From assembly GCF_001429545.1 (NCBI RefSeq), contig NZ_LMSP01000024.1:1674-52387 (forward strand): a DNA stretch of 50,714 nucleotides. The letters run 5' to 3'. This document shows, in pieces, positions 15,856 to 25,230 of the stretch; within the stretch, counting starts at the first letter, position 1, and every line of letters starts with the position of its first letter. Source of the stretch: Paenibacillus sp. Soil787 (lineage in GTDB: Bacteria; Bacillota; Bacilli; Paenibacillales; NBRC-103111). The translations under genes were made by a program, and so were the position numbers. The notes below the pieces were generated by a model that had not been told where the DNA came from, made no database searches, and saw only the letters and a program-made list of their open reading frames with translations.

Positions 15856-16812
15856 CTACCCCAGCTTCACTTCCGTAGGAACGGGGGTAGCTGCAAGGAT
15901 GCTGACCAGCAGGGCATGAACCTGCTGGTCCTGTTGGCGCGATCGCGTGCGCAGCAGGATGCGATGCGCCCAGACGGGCCGTACCAGCGCCTTGATGTCG
16001 TCTGGCAGCACGTAGTCGCGGCCGCGAAGCGCCGCGTACACCTGCGCCGACTTCATCAAGGCGCGAACGCCGCGCGGGCTGACGCCAAGCGCGGCATCCG
16101 CATGCGTGCGCGTCGTTTCCGCGAGCTGCACGATGTACTGCAGCAGCTCGTCGCTGACGCGCACCTGCGTGAACAAGTGCTGAGCTTCGAGCAGCTCAGA
16201 ACGGCCCACAACCGGCAGCAGCTGATCGAGTGGATCATGCTGCTGGTAGCGCTTCAAGATCTGGACCTGCTCGGCTGCGGACGGATAGCCCAGCGAAAGC
16301 TTCATCAGGAAGCGGTCGAGCTGAGCTTCCGGGAGGGGGAACGTCCCCTGATTCTCGACAGGGTTCTGCGTGGCAATGACGAGGAACGGAGCTTCGAGCA
16401 TGCGCGTTTCACCGTCGATGCTCACCTGGCGTTCCTCCATGCTTTCAAGCAAGCTCGACTGCGTGCGCGGCGTCGCGCGGTTAATCTCATCGGCAAGCAC
16501 GATGTGAGCGAATAACGGCCCTGGGCGGAATTCGAATTCGCCCAGCTTCTGGTTAAAGAAATTGATGCCGCTTACATCTGACGGCAGCAAATCGGGCGTG
16601 AACTGGATGCGCTTCATTGTGCCGTCGAGGGAGCGGGCAAGCGCTTTGGCTAGCTGCGTTTTCCCTGTACCGGGAACATCTTCAAGCAGCACATGCCCGG
16701 AAGCAATGAGGGCGATGACCATAAGCTCGACGGTATCGTCCTTGCCAACAATGACTTTACCTACGTTTGCTTTAATTAGTGAAGCGATTCGTCCTATTTG
16801 TGCGAAATCCAA
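15856..16812 (-). CDS. MoxR family AAA+ ATPase
   Basis: The 318-residue protein has Walker A (GTGKTQLAKALA), Walker B with DEINRA, the MoxR block ATQNPVENQGTFPLPEAQLD, and an arginine-containing sensor 2 in the C-terminal lid (GVSPRGVRALM). MoxR ATPases act as cytoplasmic chaperones that insert cofactors or mature partner proteins, usually with a DUF58 protein. GAGGAAG precedes ATG 16812. It is the first gene of a three-gene minus-strand operon. The stretch around 15.9-16.5 kb is clearly more GC-rich than neighbouring genes. Confidence 0.93.
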   Translation of the reverse strand: MDFAQIGRIASLIKANVGKVIVGKDDTVELMVIALIASGHVLLEDVPGTGKTQLAKALARSLDGTMKRIQFTPDLLPSDVSGINFFNQKLGEFEFRPGPLFAHIVLADEINRATPRTQSSLLESMEERQVSIDGETRMLEAPFLVIATQNPVENQGTFPLPEAQLDRFLMKLSLGYPSAAEQVQILKRYQQHDPLDQLLPVVGRSELLEAQHLFTQVRVSDELLQYIVQLAETTRTHADAALGVSPRGVRALMKSAQVYAALRGRDYVLPDDIKALVRPVWAHRILLRTRSRQQDQQVHALLVSILAATPVPTEVKLG

Positions 16813-16885
16813 TGGATCTTCCTCCTTGTTTGTTTGAGCAGTTTTAATGTAATTCCTGTAGTGTAAGCATTTTTACTACAATTCC

Positions 16886-17069
16886 TGTTTACTGAGGGAA
16901 CGTCGATTCGTTATTTCTTTCGTTTAGCTGTTTTCAGGGGCCTAAGCGGAACTACGATCCGCTATTCCTTGAAAATCGCATTGAATTCCTCAATTTTGAC
17001 AAAATAAGGTATCGTAGTTCCCTTTGGGTAACGAAAACAAGCATTTTGCAAGAAATAGCGTACTCAGGT
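16886..17069. repeat. nested inverted-repeat element (relative of the 28 kb elements)
   Basis: GGAACTACGAT (near 16949) is repeated inverted as ATCGTAGTTCC (near 17011), and an outer pair starts GGGAACGTCGATTCG and ends GCGTACTCAGGTTCCC. The inner blocks (ACGATCCGCTATT and AATAAGGTAT) also occur in the two elements at 28.2 and 28.7 kb. It is noncoding and sits upstream of the MoxR operon. Confidence 0.6.
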
Positions 17070-17087
17070 TCCCTTCATCATCGCGAA

Positions 17088-17540
17088 GACCCTGCCGGAG
17101 ACAGCAGAGTGGAGTTTGTTCGCGAAGGCCCTGCCGGAGACAGCAGAGTGGAGTTTGTTCGCGAAGACCCTGCCGGAGACAGCAGAGTGGAGTTTGTTCG
17201 CAAAGGCGCTGCCGGAGACAGCAGAGTGGAGTTTGTTCGCGAAGACCCTGCCGGAGACAGCAGAGTGGAGTTTGTTCGCGAAGACCCTGCCGGAGACAGC
17301 AGAGTGGAGTTCGTTCGCGAAGGCCCTGCCGGAGACAGCAGAGTGGAGTTTGTTCGCGAAGACCCTGCCGGAGACAGCAGAGTGGAGTTTGTTGCGAAGA
17401 CCCTGCCGGAGATAGCAGAGTGGAGTTTGTTTGCGAAGGCCCTGCCGGAGACAGCAGAGTGGAGTTTGTTCGCGAAGACCCTGCCGGAGACAGCAGAGTG
17501 GAGTTTGTTCGCAAAGGCCCTGCCGGCGACAGCAGAAGGA
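17088..17540 (+). repeat. 39-bp tandem repeat array, about 12 copies
   Basis: The unit starts GACCCTGCCGGAGACAGCAG and continues to GTTCGCGAA, 39 bp. Eleven near-identical copies start at 17088 and a twelfth at 17516. They vary mostly at fixed places (GACCC/GGCCC, CGCGAA/CGCAAA), and one copy near 17393 lacks a C. Three further degraded units seem to follow to about 17680. Because 39 is a multiple of three, several frames are open on both strands, but no ribosome site or consistent protein supports coding. Each unit can pair CTGC with GCAG. Confidence 0.9.
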
Positions 17541-17792
17541 GTTTGATCGCAAAAGCCCAGCCCAGCTACGGCCGGATGGAGTTGGTCACAAGATCCCATC
17601 CAGCGACGGCTGAAGGGTGTTTTGTCATAACCCCAGTCCAACGCAGCAGAATGGGTTTAGTCACTTTGTCCCAAGTCTATCTCAGGTTTATCCCGGATTG
17701 ACGTCCTTTTAGTCAGTTTGCTCTACTCTCACTCAATTTTAACATTCATAAGGTGATTTTTACCATTAATTCCTCGTTCACGCATCGACCAG
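17541..17792. other. decayed repeat copies and AT-rich spacer
   Basis: Up to about 17680 the sequence keeps a roughly 39-bp rhythm (GGAGTTGGTCACAAG, then GGGTGTTTTGTCAT, then GGGTTTAGTCACTTTG). It then turns AT-rich with no gene. Confidence 0.5.
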
Positions 17793-17859
17793 TTGTGTAT
17801 TCCATAGGCAGTTAGTACAATGATGTTTATTAAGAATACGCTTACGAGAAGCGTTAACG
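17793..17859 (+). promoter_or_regulatory. promoter and cre-like site of the sugar-sensing operon
   Basis: TTGTGT (17793-17798), 17 nt and TACAAT (17816-17821) form a sigma-A type promoter before yesN. Downstream, GAGAAGCGTTAACG (17846-17859) keeps the cre core AAGCGTTAAC but not the outer bases. ACGCTT-ACGAG-AAGCGT is also an inverted repeat at this spot. A block about 25 bp past the -10 box would suit roadblock repression by CcpA. Confidence 0.5.
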
Positions 17860-17898
17860 AAGTAAGCTTTTTATACGGAAAGCTTTAGGAGGACGAGC

Positions 17899-19557
17899 AT
17901 GTACAAGCTGCTATTAGTAGATGACGAAGAGGACGTGCGAGAAGGTGTCGTCCGTGAAATAAATTGGGAAGCCATTGGATTTGAAGTGATAGAGAAGGCG
18001 GAGAATGGCAGGGAAGCGTTGGAAATGGTTGAGCGGCTGCAGCCGGACGTGGTTGTGACGGATATTCAGATGCCGTTCATGAATGGGCTTCAACTAGCTG
18101 AAGCGGTCCGTGAGCGTTTTCCAACGATTAAGCTCATCATCCTTACGGGGCATGATGAGTTCGAATATGCCCAAAAGGCGATTAAGCTGCACATTGATGA
18201 ATATGTGCTGAAGCCTTTTTCCGCGCAAGAGCTGATCAATGCTTTGCTGAAGGTGAAGGAGCAGATTCAGGAGGAAGTTTCTCATAGGGAAAATGTACAG
18301 CTGCTGAAGGAGCATTACCGCAAGAGCATGCCTGTGCTTAAGGAAAATTTCCTGGCAACGCTAATGAACCGGAAACTCCCGCGTGATGAAGTGTACGAGA
18401 AGGCTGCGAACTACGGGATTGAGCTTACTGGGAATAGCTTTGTTGTAGCGGTGCTGAGCATCGATGGGGTGCTCATTCATGAAGAGGATTTGGAGAATCG
18501 CAGCGAGCTGGCGAGTTCCGTTTCTTTGAAATATTCCGAGGATCAGGCGCTGAAATATTTTGCCCTGCTCAATATTACGGAGGAGATCGCCGATAAACGG
18601 CGTCTTGGCCTTGTTTTCATGCATAACGATCAGGTGGTTGTGCTAGCCGCCAGGGAGAGCATAGACAGAGAAGCTGCGCTTCAAGAAACGATGAAGGTGC
18701 TGGAAGAAGTACGTCAGAACGTAGAGAAATATTTGAAATTTACACTTACCGTTGGGATTGGAACCGTTATGAAAGACGTAACCAAGATGAGCTATTCGTA
18801 TGAAGATGCCGTGTTGGCGCTGGATTACCGGCTTATTTTGGGCAACAATCGCATGATCTACATTGATGATGTGGAGAAGCGAAACGTGGAGAAGATTCGT
18901 TTTGACGATGTGAAGGAGCACGCCTTGACGCGCTGCATTAAGGTTGGGACGAGTCAGGAGATTCGGGAGACGATGGATGAGCTTTTTCAAGGTATTGAGG
19001 GCGGTGTTTCCGTTAAGGACTACCAAATTTATTTACTCGAAATATTGACTTGTATCCTGAAAGCGGCCAAGGACTCTAACCTTAACGTCGATGAGGTATT
19101 TGGCGATCATTTTGTTCCTTTTACAGAAATTAATAAATTCACATCTTTGGAGGAGGCCAAGCATTGGCTTGCCGAATTATGTGCCAGCATGATGGATCAT
19201 ATCGCAACGGATCGTCAATATACGTACAAAAACTTGGTCGAAATGGCCAAGGATTATACGAAGAGCCACTACCACGAAGGAGATATCACGATTAATAAAG
19301 TGTGCGGCCACCTGCATATTAGCGCGGGGTATTTCAGCAGTATTTTCAAGAAAGAGACGAAAATGACCTTTGTGAACTATTTAAACCATATTCGTATGGA
19401 AGCGGCCAAGGAGCTCTTGCGTTCTACGGATATGAAGCTGCTTACGATCGCGGAGAAGGTTGGTTATGCCGATGCCAATTATTTCAGCTTTTCGTTCCGC
19501 AAAAATGTCGGTGTTTCCCCAAAAGAGTACCGTAATAACAGTTCCAAAGGGCTTTAG
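17899..19557 (+). CDS. YesN-type response regulator with AraC-like DNA-binding domain
   Basis: Residues 1-120 form a receiver domain (VDDEEDV, phospho-acceptor D55 in TDIQMP, K in LKPF). A long central region of about 300 residues follows, typical of YesN proteins, and then two AraC-type helix-turn-helix motifs in the last ~100 residues (INKVCGHLHISAGYFSSIFK and LTIAEKVGYADANYFSFSFR). AGGAGGA precedes ATG 17899. It is 24 bp before a YesM-type kinase gene. Together they form a pair expected to activate a transport operon, most simply the mgl genes downstream. Confidence 0.93.
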   Translation: MYKLLLVDDEEDVREGVVREINWEAIGFEVIEKAENGREALEMVERLQPDVVVTDIQMPFMNGLQLAEAVRERFPTIKLIILTGHDEFEYAQKAIKLHIDEYVLKPFSAQELINALLKVKEQIQEEVSHRENVQLLKEHYRKSMPVLKENFLATLMNRKLPRDEVYEKAANYGIELTGNSFVVAVLSIDGVLIHEEDLENRSELASSVSLKYSEDQALKYFALLNITEEIADKRRLGLVFMHNDQVVVLAARESIDREAALQETMKVLEEVRQNVEKYLKFTLTVGIGTVMKDVTKMSYSYEDAVLALDYRLILGNNRMIYIDDVEKRNVEKIRFDDVKEHALTRCIKVGTSQEIRETMDELFQGIEGGVSVKDYQIYLLEILTCILKAAKDSNLNVDEVFGDHFVPFTEINKFTSLEEAKHWLAELCASMMDHIATDRQYTYKNLVEMAKDYTKSHYHEGDITINKVCGHLHISAGYFSSIFKKETKMTFVNYLNHIRMEAAKELLRSTDMKLLTIAEKVGYADANYFSFSFRKNVGVSPKEYRNNSSKGL

Positions 19558-19581
19558 TGTTAAAGGGGTGGGTGATAAAGT

Positions 19582-21366
19582 TTGAAACGTAAAGTGAGAG
19601 CACTATTCGAGGCTTTGTATAACGTATTGCTGGACACGATGAGGGTGAAAAGCATTCAATTTACGATAACGATGTCATTTATTTTGATTACGGTGATCGT
19701 CATGTTGATCGTTTCGCTGGTGCTTTATAATAAATTTTCTAGAACAGCGGAAGAGAGTGCTTTTCTGAATACGCAGCAGGTGATTGAGCAGGTACAGTTT
19801 AACTTAGAACACTATATTAAAGGCATGGCGGACACCTTCGAGGTGGTCGATGCGAAAATTGCGAAGAGCCGCGGCATTCCTACGGACAAGCTGCTAGAGC
19901 AGTTGGAAACGATCGCGAGTACGCGGGAGGATATCGTCTCCATTCATCTTTTTACAGCAGATGGCGGACTAGTTACCGGCATTCCCACGACCGAGATGCG
20001 CAAAAATACCCGACTGCTCGAGCAGTCGTGGTTTAAGTCTGCGCTGGATAATCCGAACCATCTCACTTTTTCCCTGCCGCATATACAGAATCTGTTCAAG
20101 GATCCGTACAAATGGGTCGTTTCCATGAGCAAAGGTGTTTCCATTGAAAAGGATGGGAAATGGGTAGAGGCTGTCCTGCTCGTAGATGTTAACTTCAAGA
20201 CGCTGGATGACGTGTTTCGTACGGTTTCTCTTGGTAAAAAGGGCTACGTTTACATCATCGACGACTCTGCCGGCAATATTGTCTATCACCCGCAGCAGCA
20301 GCTTATTTATATTGGTTTGAAGTATGAAAATGTGGAGCAAGCGCTCAAATTTTCGTATGGAAAATACATGGATGTCAGTGAAGGCGAGTCGCGGCTCAAT
20401 GTGGTCAGGACGGTTAACAACATCGGTTGGAAAATTATTGGCGTCTCCTATATGGATGAAATGGTTACAACACGTAAGGAAATCAGTACGTTCATGATTT
20501 GGCTTCTCGTCATTGTCCTTGTTTTCATTTTGTTGATCTCGTCCTTCATGTCTGCACGTATCTCGCAGCCAATCAAACGACTAAAGAAGTCGATGGAGAT
20601 GGTCGAAAAGGGCCATTTTGACACCTATATTCATGTACGGGGCGCTGATGAAGTGGAGCAGCTTTCGCGGAGATTCAATCTGATGGTCTCAAGGGTTCGT
20701 GAGCTGATGGATCAAAGCATCCATGAACAGGAGACGAAGCGGAAGAATGAGCTGGAGGTACTGCAATCTCAGATTAATCCGCATTTTTTGTACAATACAC
20801 TCAATTCTGTTGTTCGCATGGTGGGTAATGGGAAGAAGGAAGACGTCGTCAAAACCATTACGTCGTTGTCCAAGTTTTTTCGGATATCGCTGAGCAAGGG
20901 GAAGAATATCATTACCATCGGGGAAGAGATCGAGCACATTCGGAATTATTTGATTATCCAGAAGATGCGGTATAAGGATAAGTTCGATTACGAGATTCAG
21001 GTGGATGAAGAGGTGCTTACCTACAAGACGCTGAAGCTGATTTTACAACCATTTGTGGAAAACGCACTCTATCATGGCATTGAATATATGGTAGACGAAG
21101 GCCTCATTCACATATCGGTCGGCAAGGTCGATGAGAAGATCTTATTTGAGATTCGGGATAATGGTGTTGGTATGTCGGAAGAAACGCTCAAGAACATCCT
21201 GACCGGTCATGTGAAAAGTGAAAAAGGGTCCGGTGTAGGGCTGCGAAATGTACATGAGCGTATCCAGTTATATTTCGGTTCGGAGTATGGGGTCAAGGTT
21301 GAAAGTGAGCTGGAAGAAGGAACTACCGTCAAGGTTTGGATTCCAGTATTTTTGGAAGATGAATAG
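19582..21366 (+). CDS. YesM/LytS-type sensor histidine kinase
   Basis: TTG at 19582 is used as start, with GGGGTGG eight bases before it. The protein has a membrane helix near 28-52, an extracellular sensor of about 250 residues with a dCache-like pattern (KKGYVYIIDDSAGNIVYHP), a second helix near 303-328, a HAMP domain, the His_kinase signature NPHFLYNTLNSVVRM with H401, and HATPase_c with NALYHGIEY and GSGVGLRNVHERI. The extracellular sensor could contact the lipoprotein encoded next. Partner regulator is the YesN protein upstream. Confidence 0.93.
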   Translation: MKRKVRALFEALYNVLLDTMRVKSIQFTITMSFILITVIVMLIVSLVLYNKFSRTAEESAFLNTQQVIEQVQFNLEHYIKGMADTFEVVDAKIAKSRGIPTDKLLEQLETIASTREDIVSIHLFTADGGLVTGIPTTEMRKNTRLLEQSWFKSALDNPNHLTFSLPHIQNLFKDPYKWVVSMSKGVSIEKDGKWVEAVLLVDVNFKTLDDVFRTVSLGKKGYVYIIDDSAGNIVYHPQQQLIYIGLKYENVEQALKFSYGKYMDVSEGESRLNVVRTVNNIGWKIIGVSYMDEMVTTRKEISTFMIWLLVIVLVFILLISSFMSARISQPIKRLKKSMEMVEKGHFDTYIHVRGADEVEQLSRRFNLMVSRVRELMDQSIHEQETKRKNELEVLQSQINPHFLYNTLNSVVRMVGNGKKEDVVKTITSLSKFFRISLSKGKNIITIGEEIEHIRNYLIIQKMRYKDKFDYEIQVDEEVLTYKTLKLILQPFVENALYHGIEYMVDEGLIHISVGKVDEKILFEIRDNGVGMSEETLKNILTGHVKSEKGSGVGLRNVHERIQLYFGSEYGVKVESELEEGTTVKVWIPVFLEDE

Positions 21367-21378
21367 GAAGGAGAAGCC

Positions 21379-22359
21379 ATGGATAAAACAATGAAAGTAA
21401 GATCTCTTCTATTTGCCGTCCTGGTAGCCGTCATCCCCATGTCCTCCTGTTCCAAACAAACGGAGACGATACCAACCGAGCAGAAGAAACATTTGGAGAT
21501 TGTCCTCCGAAGTCAAAATGGCGATTACTGGAAAACGGTGAAGATCGGCGCCGAGGTGGCAGCGAAGGAGTTTGATGTTACGCTGGATTTCCGTGCACCA
21601 GGCGATGAAGCGGATGTGAAGGGGCAAATCGCTTTAATGGAGCAATCGATCGGCAGCGGACCGGACGCCATTGTGCTCGCTCCTAACAGTTATAAGCAAC
21701 TGTCCAAGGTTGTGGATGATGCGTCAATGCAGGGAATTCCTGTCATCACGATCGACTCCGAAGTGGAGACAAGCAAAGCCAAAAGCTTTATCGGGGCTAA
21801 TAATTATGAAGCGGGGCAATTGGCTGGCAAACAGCTCATCAAGCTGGCTGGGACAAGCGGTGATATTGCTATCGTTAGCTTTATGCAAGGAGAGCGCAAT
21901 ACAGAGCTTCGGGAAAAAGGGCTTCTGGAGGAGTTATCCAAATACCCGGATGTTAAGGTGATTGAAAAGGTTTACAGTCTTACGGACTATGAGCTTGCCG
22001 CGCAGCTAACTCATAACATGATGGAGAAGCATCCCCAGTTAGACGGGATTGTTGCTCTGAATGAAATCTCGTCCATTGGCGTTGCGCATGCGATTCAAAG
22101 CATGGACCTCCAGGATAAAGTGAAAATCATCACATTTGATAGCACGTCCGAAGAGCTGGAGCTGCTGCAAGAGGGTGTCATCCAAGCGACGATCATTCAG
22201 AATCCATTCAGTATCGGGTATTTAGGTGTAAAGAACGCAGTTGAAGCTTTGAAAGGGAAGAAGGTGCCCAGCCGCGTGGATACAGGGATTAAAGCCATTG
22301 ACCTGGGTAATATGTTCTGGTCGGATAATCAGAAGTTGTTATTCCCGTTTATAAAGTGA
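21379..22359 (+). CDS. lipoprotein sugar-binding protein, likely sensor partner
   Basis: A lipoprotein signal peptide ends in MSSC (C24; methionine at -3 is unusual) and is followed by a Peripla_BP_4 (RbsB/LacI-like) fold of 326 residues: IVLRSQNGDYWKTVKIGAEV, PDAIVLAPN, IPVITIDSEV, GANNYEAGQLAG and ITFDSTSEELELLQEGVIQA. Such proteins bind pentoses or hexoses outside the membrane. It sits 12 bp after the kinase gene and 107 bp ahead of mglB, which is already a transporter-binding protein. This one therefore more likely presents sugar to the kinase, as XylFII does for LytS in Clostridium beijerinckii. Its ligand is not readable from sequence. Confidence 0.85.
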   Translation: MDKTMKVRSLLFAVLVAVIPMSSCSKQTETIPTEQKKHLEIVLRSQNGDYWKTVKIGAEVAAKEFDVTLDFRAPGDEADVKGQIALMEQSIGSGPDAIVLAPNSYKQLSKVVDDASMQGIPVITIDSEVETSKAKSFIGANNYEAGQLAGKQLIKLAGTSGDIAIVSFMQGERNTELREKGLLEELSKYPDVKVIEKVYSLTDYELAAQLTHNMMEKHPQLDGIVALNEISSIGVAHAIQSMDLQDKVKIITFDSTSEELELLQEGVIQATIIQNPFSIGYLGVKNAVEALKGKKVPSRVDTGIKAIDLGNMFWSDNQKLLFPFIK

Positions 22360-22394
22360 TGAGAATTTCGATAGAACACATGAGGATATTGCAT

Positions 22395-22422
22395 TTGTTT
22401 TGGTGTTTTGATCCAGTATAGT
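22395..22422 (+). promoter_or_regulatory. promoter of mglBAC
   Basis: TTGTTT (22395-22400), 16 nt and TATAGT (22417-22422) precede mglB by 45 bp. This separate promoter means mglBAC can be regulated apart from the sensor genes. The weak -35 box fits a promoter that needs an activator such as YesN. Confidence 0.45.
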
Positions 22423-22466
22423 AGGGAATGTAAATAAACAACACACCTTTTAGGGAGGGTCTTACC

Positions 22467-23540
22467 TTGAAAAAATTGATTACTCTTGCAGTAGCAGGCG
22501 CTTTGGTTGCAACCGTAGCAGGCTGTGGCACTAAAACAGCAACACCAACACCCGCTCCAGCGGCAACTACAGGTGCAGCAGCAACTCCAAAAGCAGCAGA
22601 CACTGCTAAAAAACCAACAATTGGTGTAGCTATCTACAAATTTGATGATACATTCATGTCTGGTGTTCGTGCCGCGATCGCTGATGCAGCTAAAGATAAA
22701 GCAACAGTTGATATCGTGGACAGCCAGAACTCACAACCAACACAAAATGATAAAGTCGATCTTTTCATTACGAAAAAAGTAAACGCGCTAGCGATTAACG
22801 CAGTTGACCGTACAGCGGCAGGCGTTATCATCGATAAAGCAAAAGCGGCAAACGTTCCAGTTGTTTTCTTGAACCGTGAGCCACTTGCTGACGACATGAA
22901 GAAATGGGATAAAGTTTACTACGTAGGCGCTAAAGCAGAGCAATCCGGTACGATGGAAGGCCAACTGCTGGTTGACTACTTCAAAGCTCACCCAGAAGCG
23001 GATAAAAACAAAGACGGTAAAATCCAATACGTTATGCTGAAAGGCGAGCCAGGACATCAAGATGCTGAGCTTCGCACGAAGTTCTCCATCCAAGCGATCA
23101 CAGATGCTGGTCTAGGTGTAGAAAAAGTAGCGGAAGATACAGCTATGTGGGACCGCGTTAAAGGTCAAGAAAAAATGGCAGCATTCCTAGCTTCCAGTGA
23201 AAGCAAAATCGAAGCTGTTCTTGCGAACAACGATGATATGGCACTTGGCGCTATCGAAGCTCTGAAAGCAAAAGGCTACTTCAAAGATGGTAAATTTTTA
23301 CCAGTTGTAGGCGTAGATGCTACAGCTCCTGCTCTTCAAGCGCTTAGCGATGGCACGTTGCTTGGAACCGTTCTGAATGATGCGAAAAACCAAGGTGCAG
23401 CAACAACGAATGTAGCGACAGCACTTGCTAATGGCAAAACACCTAGCAAAGAAACAACAGGCTACGATGTAACAGACGGTAAATATGTATGGATTTCCTA
23501 CAAAAAGATTACAAAAGATAACATGAACGAAGCGAAGTAA
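22467..23540 (+). CDS. mglB: galactose/methyl-galactoside ABC transporter substrate-binding lipoprotein
   Basis: A lipobox VAGC (C20) is followed by an Ala/Pro/Thr linker and a Peripla_BP_4 fold. MglB hallmarks are present: VVFLNREP, the EF-hand-like calcium loop DKNKDGKIQ, MLKGEPGHQDAELRT, DTAMWD, EAVLANNDDMALGAIEALKA, VVGVDATAPALQAL and GTVLNDAKNQGAAT. These align closely with E. coli MglB as I remember it, including sugar-stacking and hydrogen-bonding positions. The codon use is strongly biased, as in a highly expressed gene. GGGAGGG precedes the start at 22467. Glucose or galactose is the expected ligand. Confidence 0.93.
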   Translation: MKKLITLAVAGALVATVAGCGTKTATPTPAPAATTGAAATPKAADTAKKPTIGVAIYKFDDTFMSGVRAAIADAAKDKATVDIVDSQNSQPTQNDKVDLFITKKVNALAINAVDRTAAGVIIDKAKAANVPVVFLNREPLADDMKKWDKVYYVGAKAEQSGTMEGQLLVDYFKAHPEADKNKDGKIQYVMLKGEPGHQDAELRTKFSIQAITDAGLGVEKVAEDTAMWDRVKGQEKMAAFLASSESKIEAVLANNDDMALGAIEALKAKGYFKDGKFLPVVGVDATAPALQALSDGTLLGTVLNDAKNQGAATTNVATALANGKTPSKETTGYDVTDGKYVWISYKKITKDNMNEAK

Positions 23541-23554
23541 TCCGAATAGAAGCG

Positions 23555-23594
23555 GGCAAGAGCAGCGATGGTTGACTACGCGGGCGCTCTTGCC
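23555..23594 (+). terminator. terminator-like hairpin between mglB and mglA
   Basis: GGCAAGAGC (23555-23563) pairs perfectly with GCTCTTGCC (23586-23594) around a 22-nt loop, followed by TTCCTTATTT. It lies 14 bp after the mglB stop and 100 bp before mglA. A leaky terminator or 3' stabiliser here would raise binding protein over membrane parts, a common arrangement in ABC operons. Confidence 0.6.
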
Positions 23595-23694
23595 TTCCTT
23601 ATTTGGGAACCCATGCAAAGGTAAAGAGAAATCGCAGGCTTCGAAGAAAGGCTTCACTTTGTGGGGATTATCGTGAGCTGTAGGGGGAGTTACC

Positions 23695-25212
23695 ATGACT
23701 GTACATGACTATTTATTGGAAATGAATCAAATCTCCAAAGAATTCCCCGGCGTCAAAGCGCTGGATAGCGTTACCCTCAAAGTTCGCCCAGGAAGCGTGC
23801 ATGCGCTGATGGGAGAGAACGGTGCGGGCAAATCGACGCTGATGAAATGCTTGTTCGGTATTTATAAGCCGGATGGTGGAGAAATCAAATTGAATGGCGA
23901 AGTCGTTTCCATTCAAAGTTCGAAAGATGCTTTAGCAAACGGCATTTCCATGATCCATCAAGAGCTGCATCCCGTTCCTCATCGGAATGTAATGGAGAAT
24001 ATCTGGCTTGGCAGATTTCCGCTAAAAGGGATTGGACCTTTGAAATTAGTGGATCACAAGAAGATGCGCAAAGATACAGAGAATTTGTTCAAACAGCTCC
24101 AGATGGATATTAAACCGGATACACTGGTTGGAACATTATCTGTTTCCAAGGTGCAGTCCATTGAAATTGCCAAGGCTGTATCATTTAATTCGAAAGTCAT
24201 TGTTATGGATGAGCCGACTTCTTCACTAACGGGCAATGAAGTCGAGCAGTTGTTTCGCATCATTCGCGACCTGAGAAGTCGTGGCGTTTCGATCATCTAT
24301 ATTTCACATAAAATGGAAGAAATTCTCGAGATTTCAGATGAAGTTACAATCATGCGGGACGGTACCAAGATTGGTACGTGGGCATCGTCGGAGTTAACGA
24401 CTGATATGATCATTTCGAAGATGGTCGGACGTGATTTGAAGGAGCGTTTCCCTGAGCGAAGCAATGTGCCGAACGGTGTATTAATGAAAGTCGAAGGACT
24501 CACTTCAGTCATTCCTAAATCATTTAAGAATGTATCCTTTGATCTTCGTAAGGGAGAGATTCTTGGAGTCGGTGGTCTTGTTGGTGCACAGCGGACGGAG
24601 TTGATTGAAGCTTTGTTCGGGATGAGAGGTGTTGCTTCCGGCAGCATTTCCATGCATGGCAAGCAAGTGAAGCTCAAATCGCCAATTGATGCCATTAAGC
24701 AGAAAATCGCTTTGCTCACGGAAGAGCGTCGTGTAACGGGTATTTTCCCCGTATTATCCGTTCTTGAGAACACTGTGATTGCGAATTTGGGCAGATATAT
24801 GAATCCGCTAGGCTTCATTAACGAAGCTAAACGTAAAGTAGAAGTCGAACGAAGTATCGAAATGCTTCGGGTTAAGACGCCGAATATGCATGCGCTGATC
24901 AAGAACCTTTCAGGCGGTAACCAACAAAAGGTGCTGCTTGCCAGATGGCTGCTAACAGAACCTGACGTGCTGCTGCTTGATGAACCGACACGGGGAATTG
25001 ACGTAGGTGCCAAATTCGAAATTTACTCCATCATCGCTGACCTTGCGAAGCAGGGGAAAAGTATTATCATGATCTCTTCTGAAATGCCCGAACTGTTAGG
25101 GATGTCAGACCGAATCATGGTCATGTGTGAAGGACGCCTTACAGGCATTGTTGAAGGAAATAAAGCAACTGAAGAAGAGATCATGCGCCTTGCTGCACAG
25201 CATATGGCATAA
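23695..25212 (+). CDS. mglA: galactose-type sugar ABC transporter ATP-binding protein
   Basis: The 505-residue protein carries two ABC domains, as in MglA/RbsA/XylG. Domain 1 has Walker A GENGAGKST, a modified signature LSVSKVQSIEIAKA and Walker B VIVMDEPTSSL. Domain 2 has the degenerate Walker A GGLVGAQRTEL usual for this family, the canonical signature LSGGNQQKVLLARW and Walker B LLLDEPTRGIDVG. GGGGGAG precedes ATG 23695. It energises sugar uptake together with the MglB and MglC products. Confidence 0.95.
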   Translation: MTVHDYLLEMNQISKEFPGVKALDSVTLKVRPGSVHALMGENGAGKSTLMKCLFGIYKPDGGEIKLNGEVVSIQSSKDALANGISMIHQELHPVPHRNVMENIWLGRFPLKGIGPLKLVDHKKMRKDTENLFKQLQMDIKPDTLVGTLSVSKVQSIEIAKAVSFNSKVIVMDEPTSSLTGNEVEQLFRIIRDLRSRGVSIIYISHKMEEILEISDEVTIMRDGTKIGTWASSELTTDMIISKMVGRDLKERFPERSNVPNGVLMKVEGLTSVIPKSFKNVSFDLRKGEILGVGGLVGAQRTELIEALFGMRGVASGSISMHGKQVKLKSPIDAIKQKIALLTEERRVTGIFPVLSVLENTVIANLGRYMNPLGFINEAKRKVEVERSIEMLRVKTPNMHALIKNLSGGNQQKVLLARWLLTEPDVLLLDEPTRGIDVGAKFEIYSIIADLAKQGKSIIMISSEMPELLGMSDRIMVMCEGRLTGIVEGNKATEEEIMRLAAQHMA

Positions 25213-25230
25213 TGGAGGGGGCCAAGAACC

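Noticed and set aside
17088..17540. CRISPR array at the 39-bp repeats
   Set aside because: The whole 39-bp unit is repeated head to tail without unique spacers.
17024..17701. Long open frames across the 39-bp repeats on both strands (up to 225 codons)
   Set aside because: They exist because 39 is a multiple of three and the unit lacks stops. None has a ribosome site, one copy carries a single-base deletion, and several frames are equally open.
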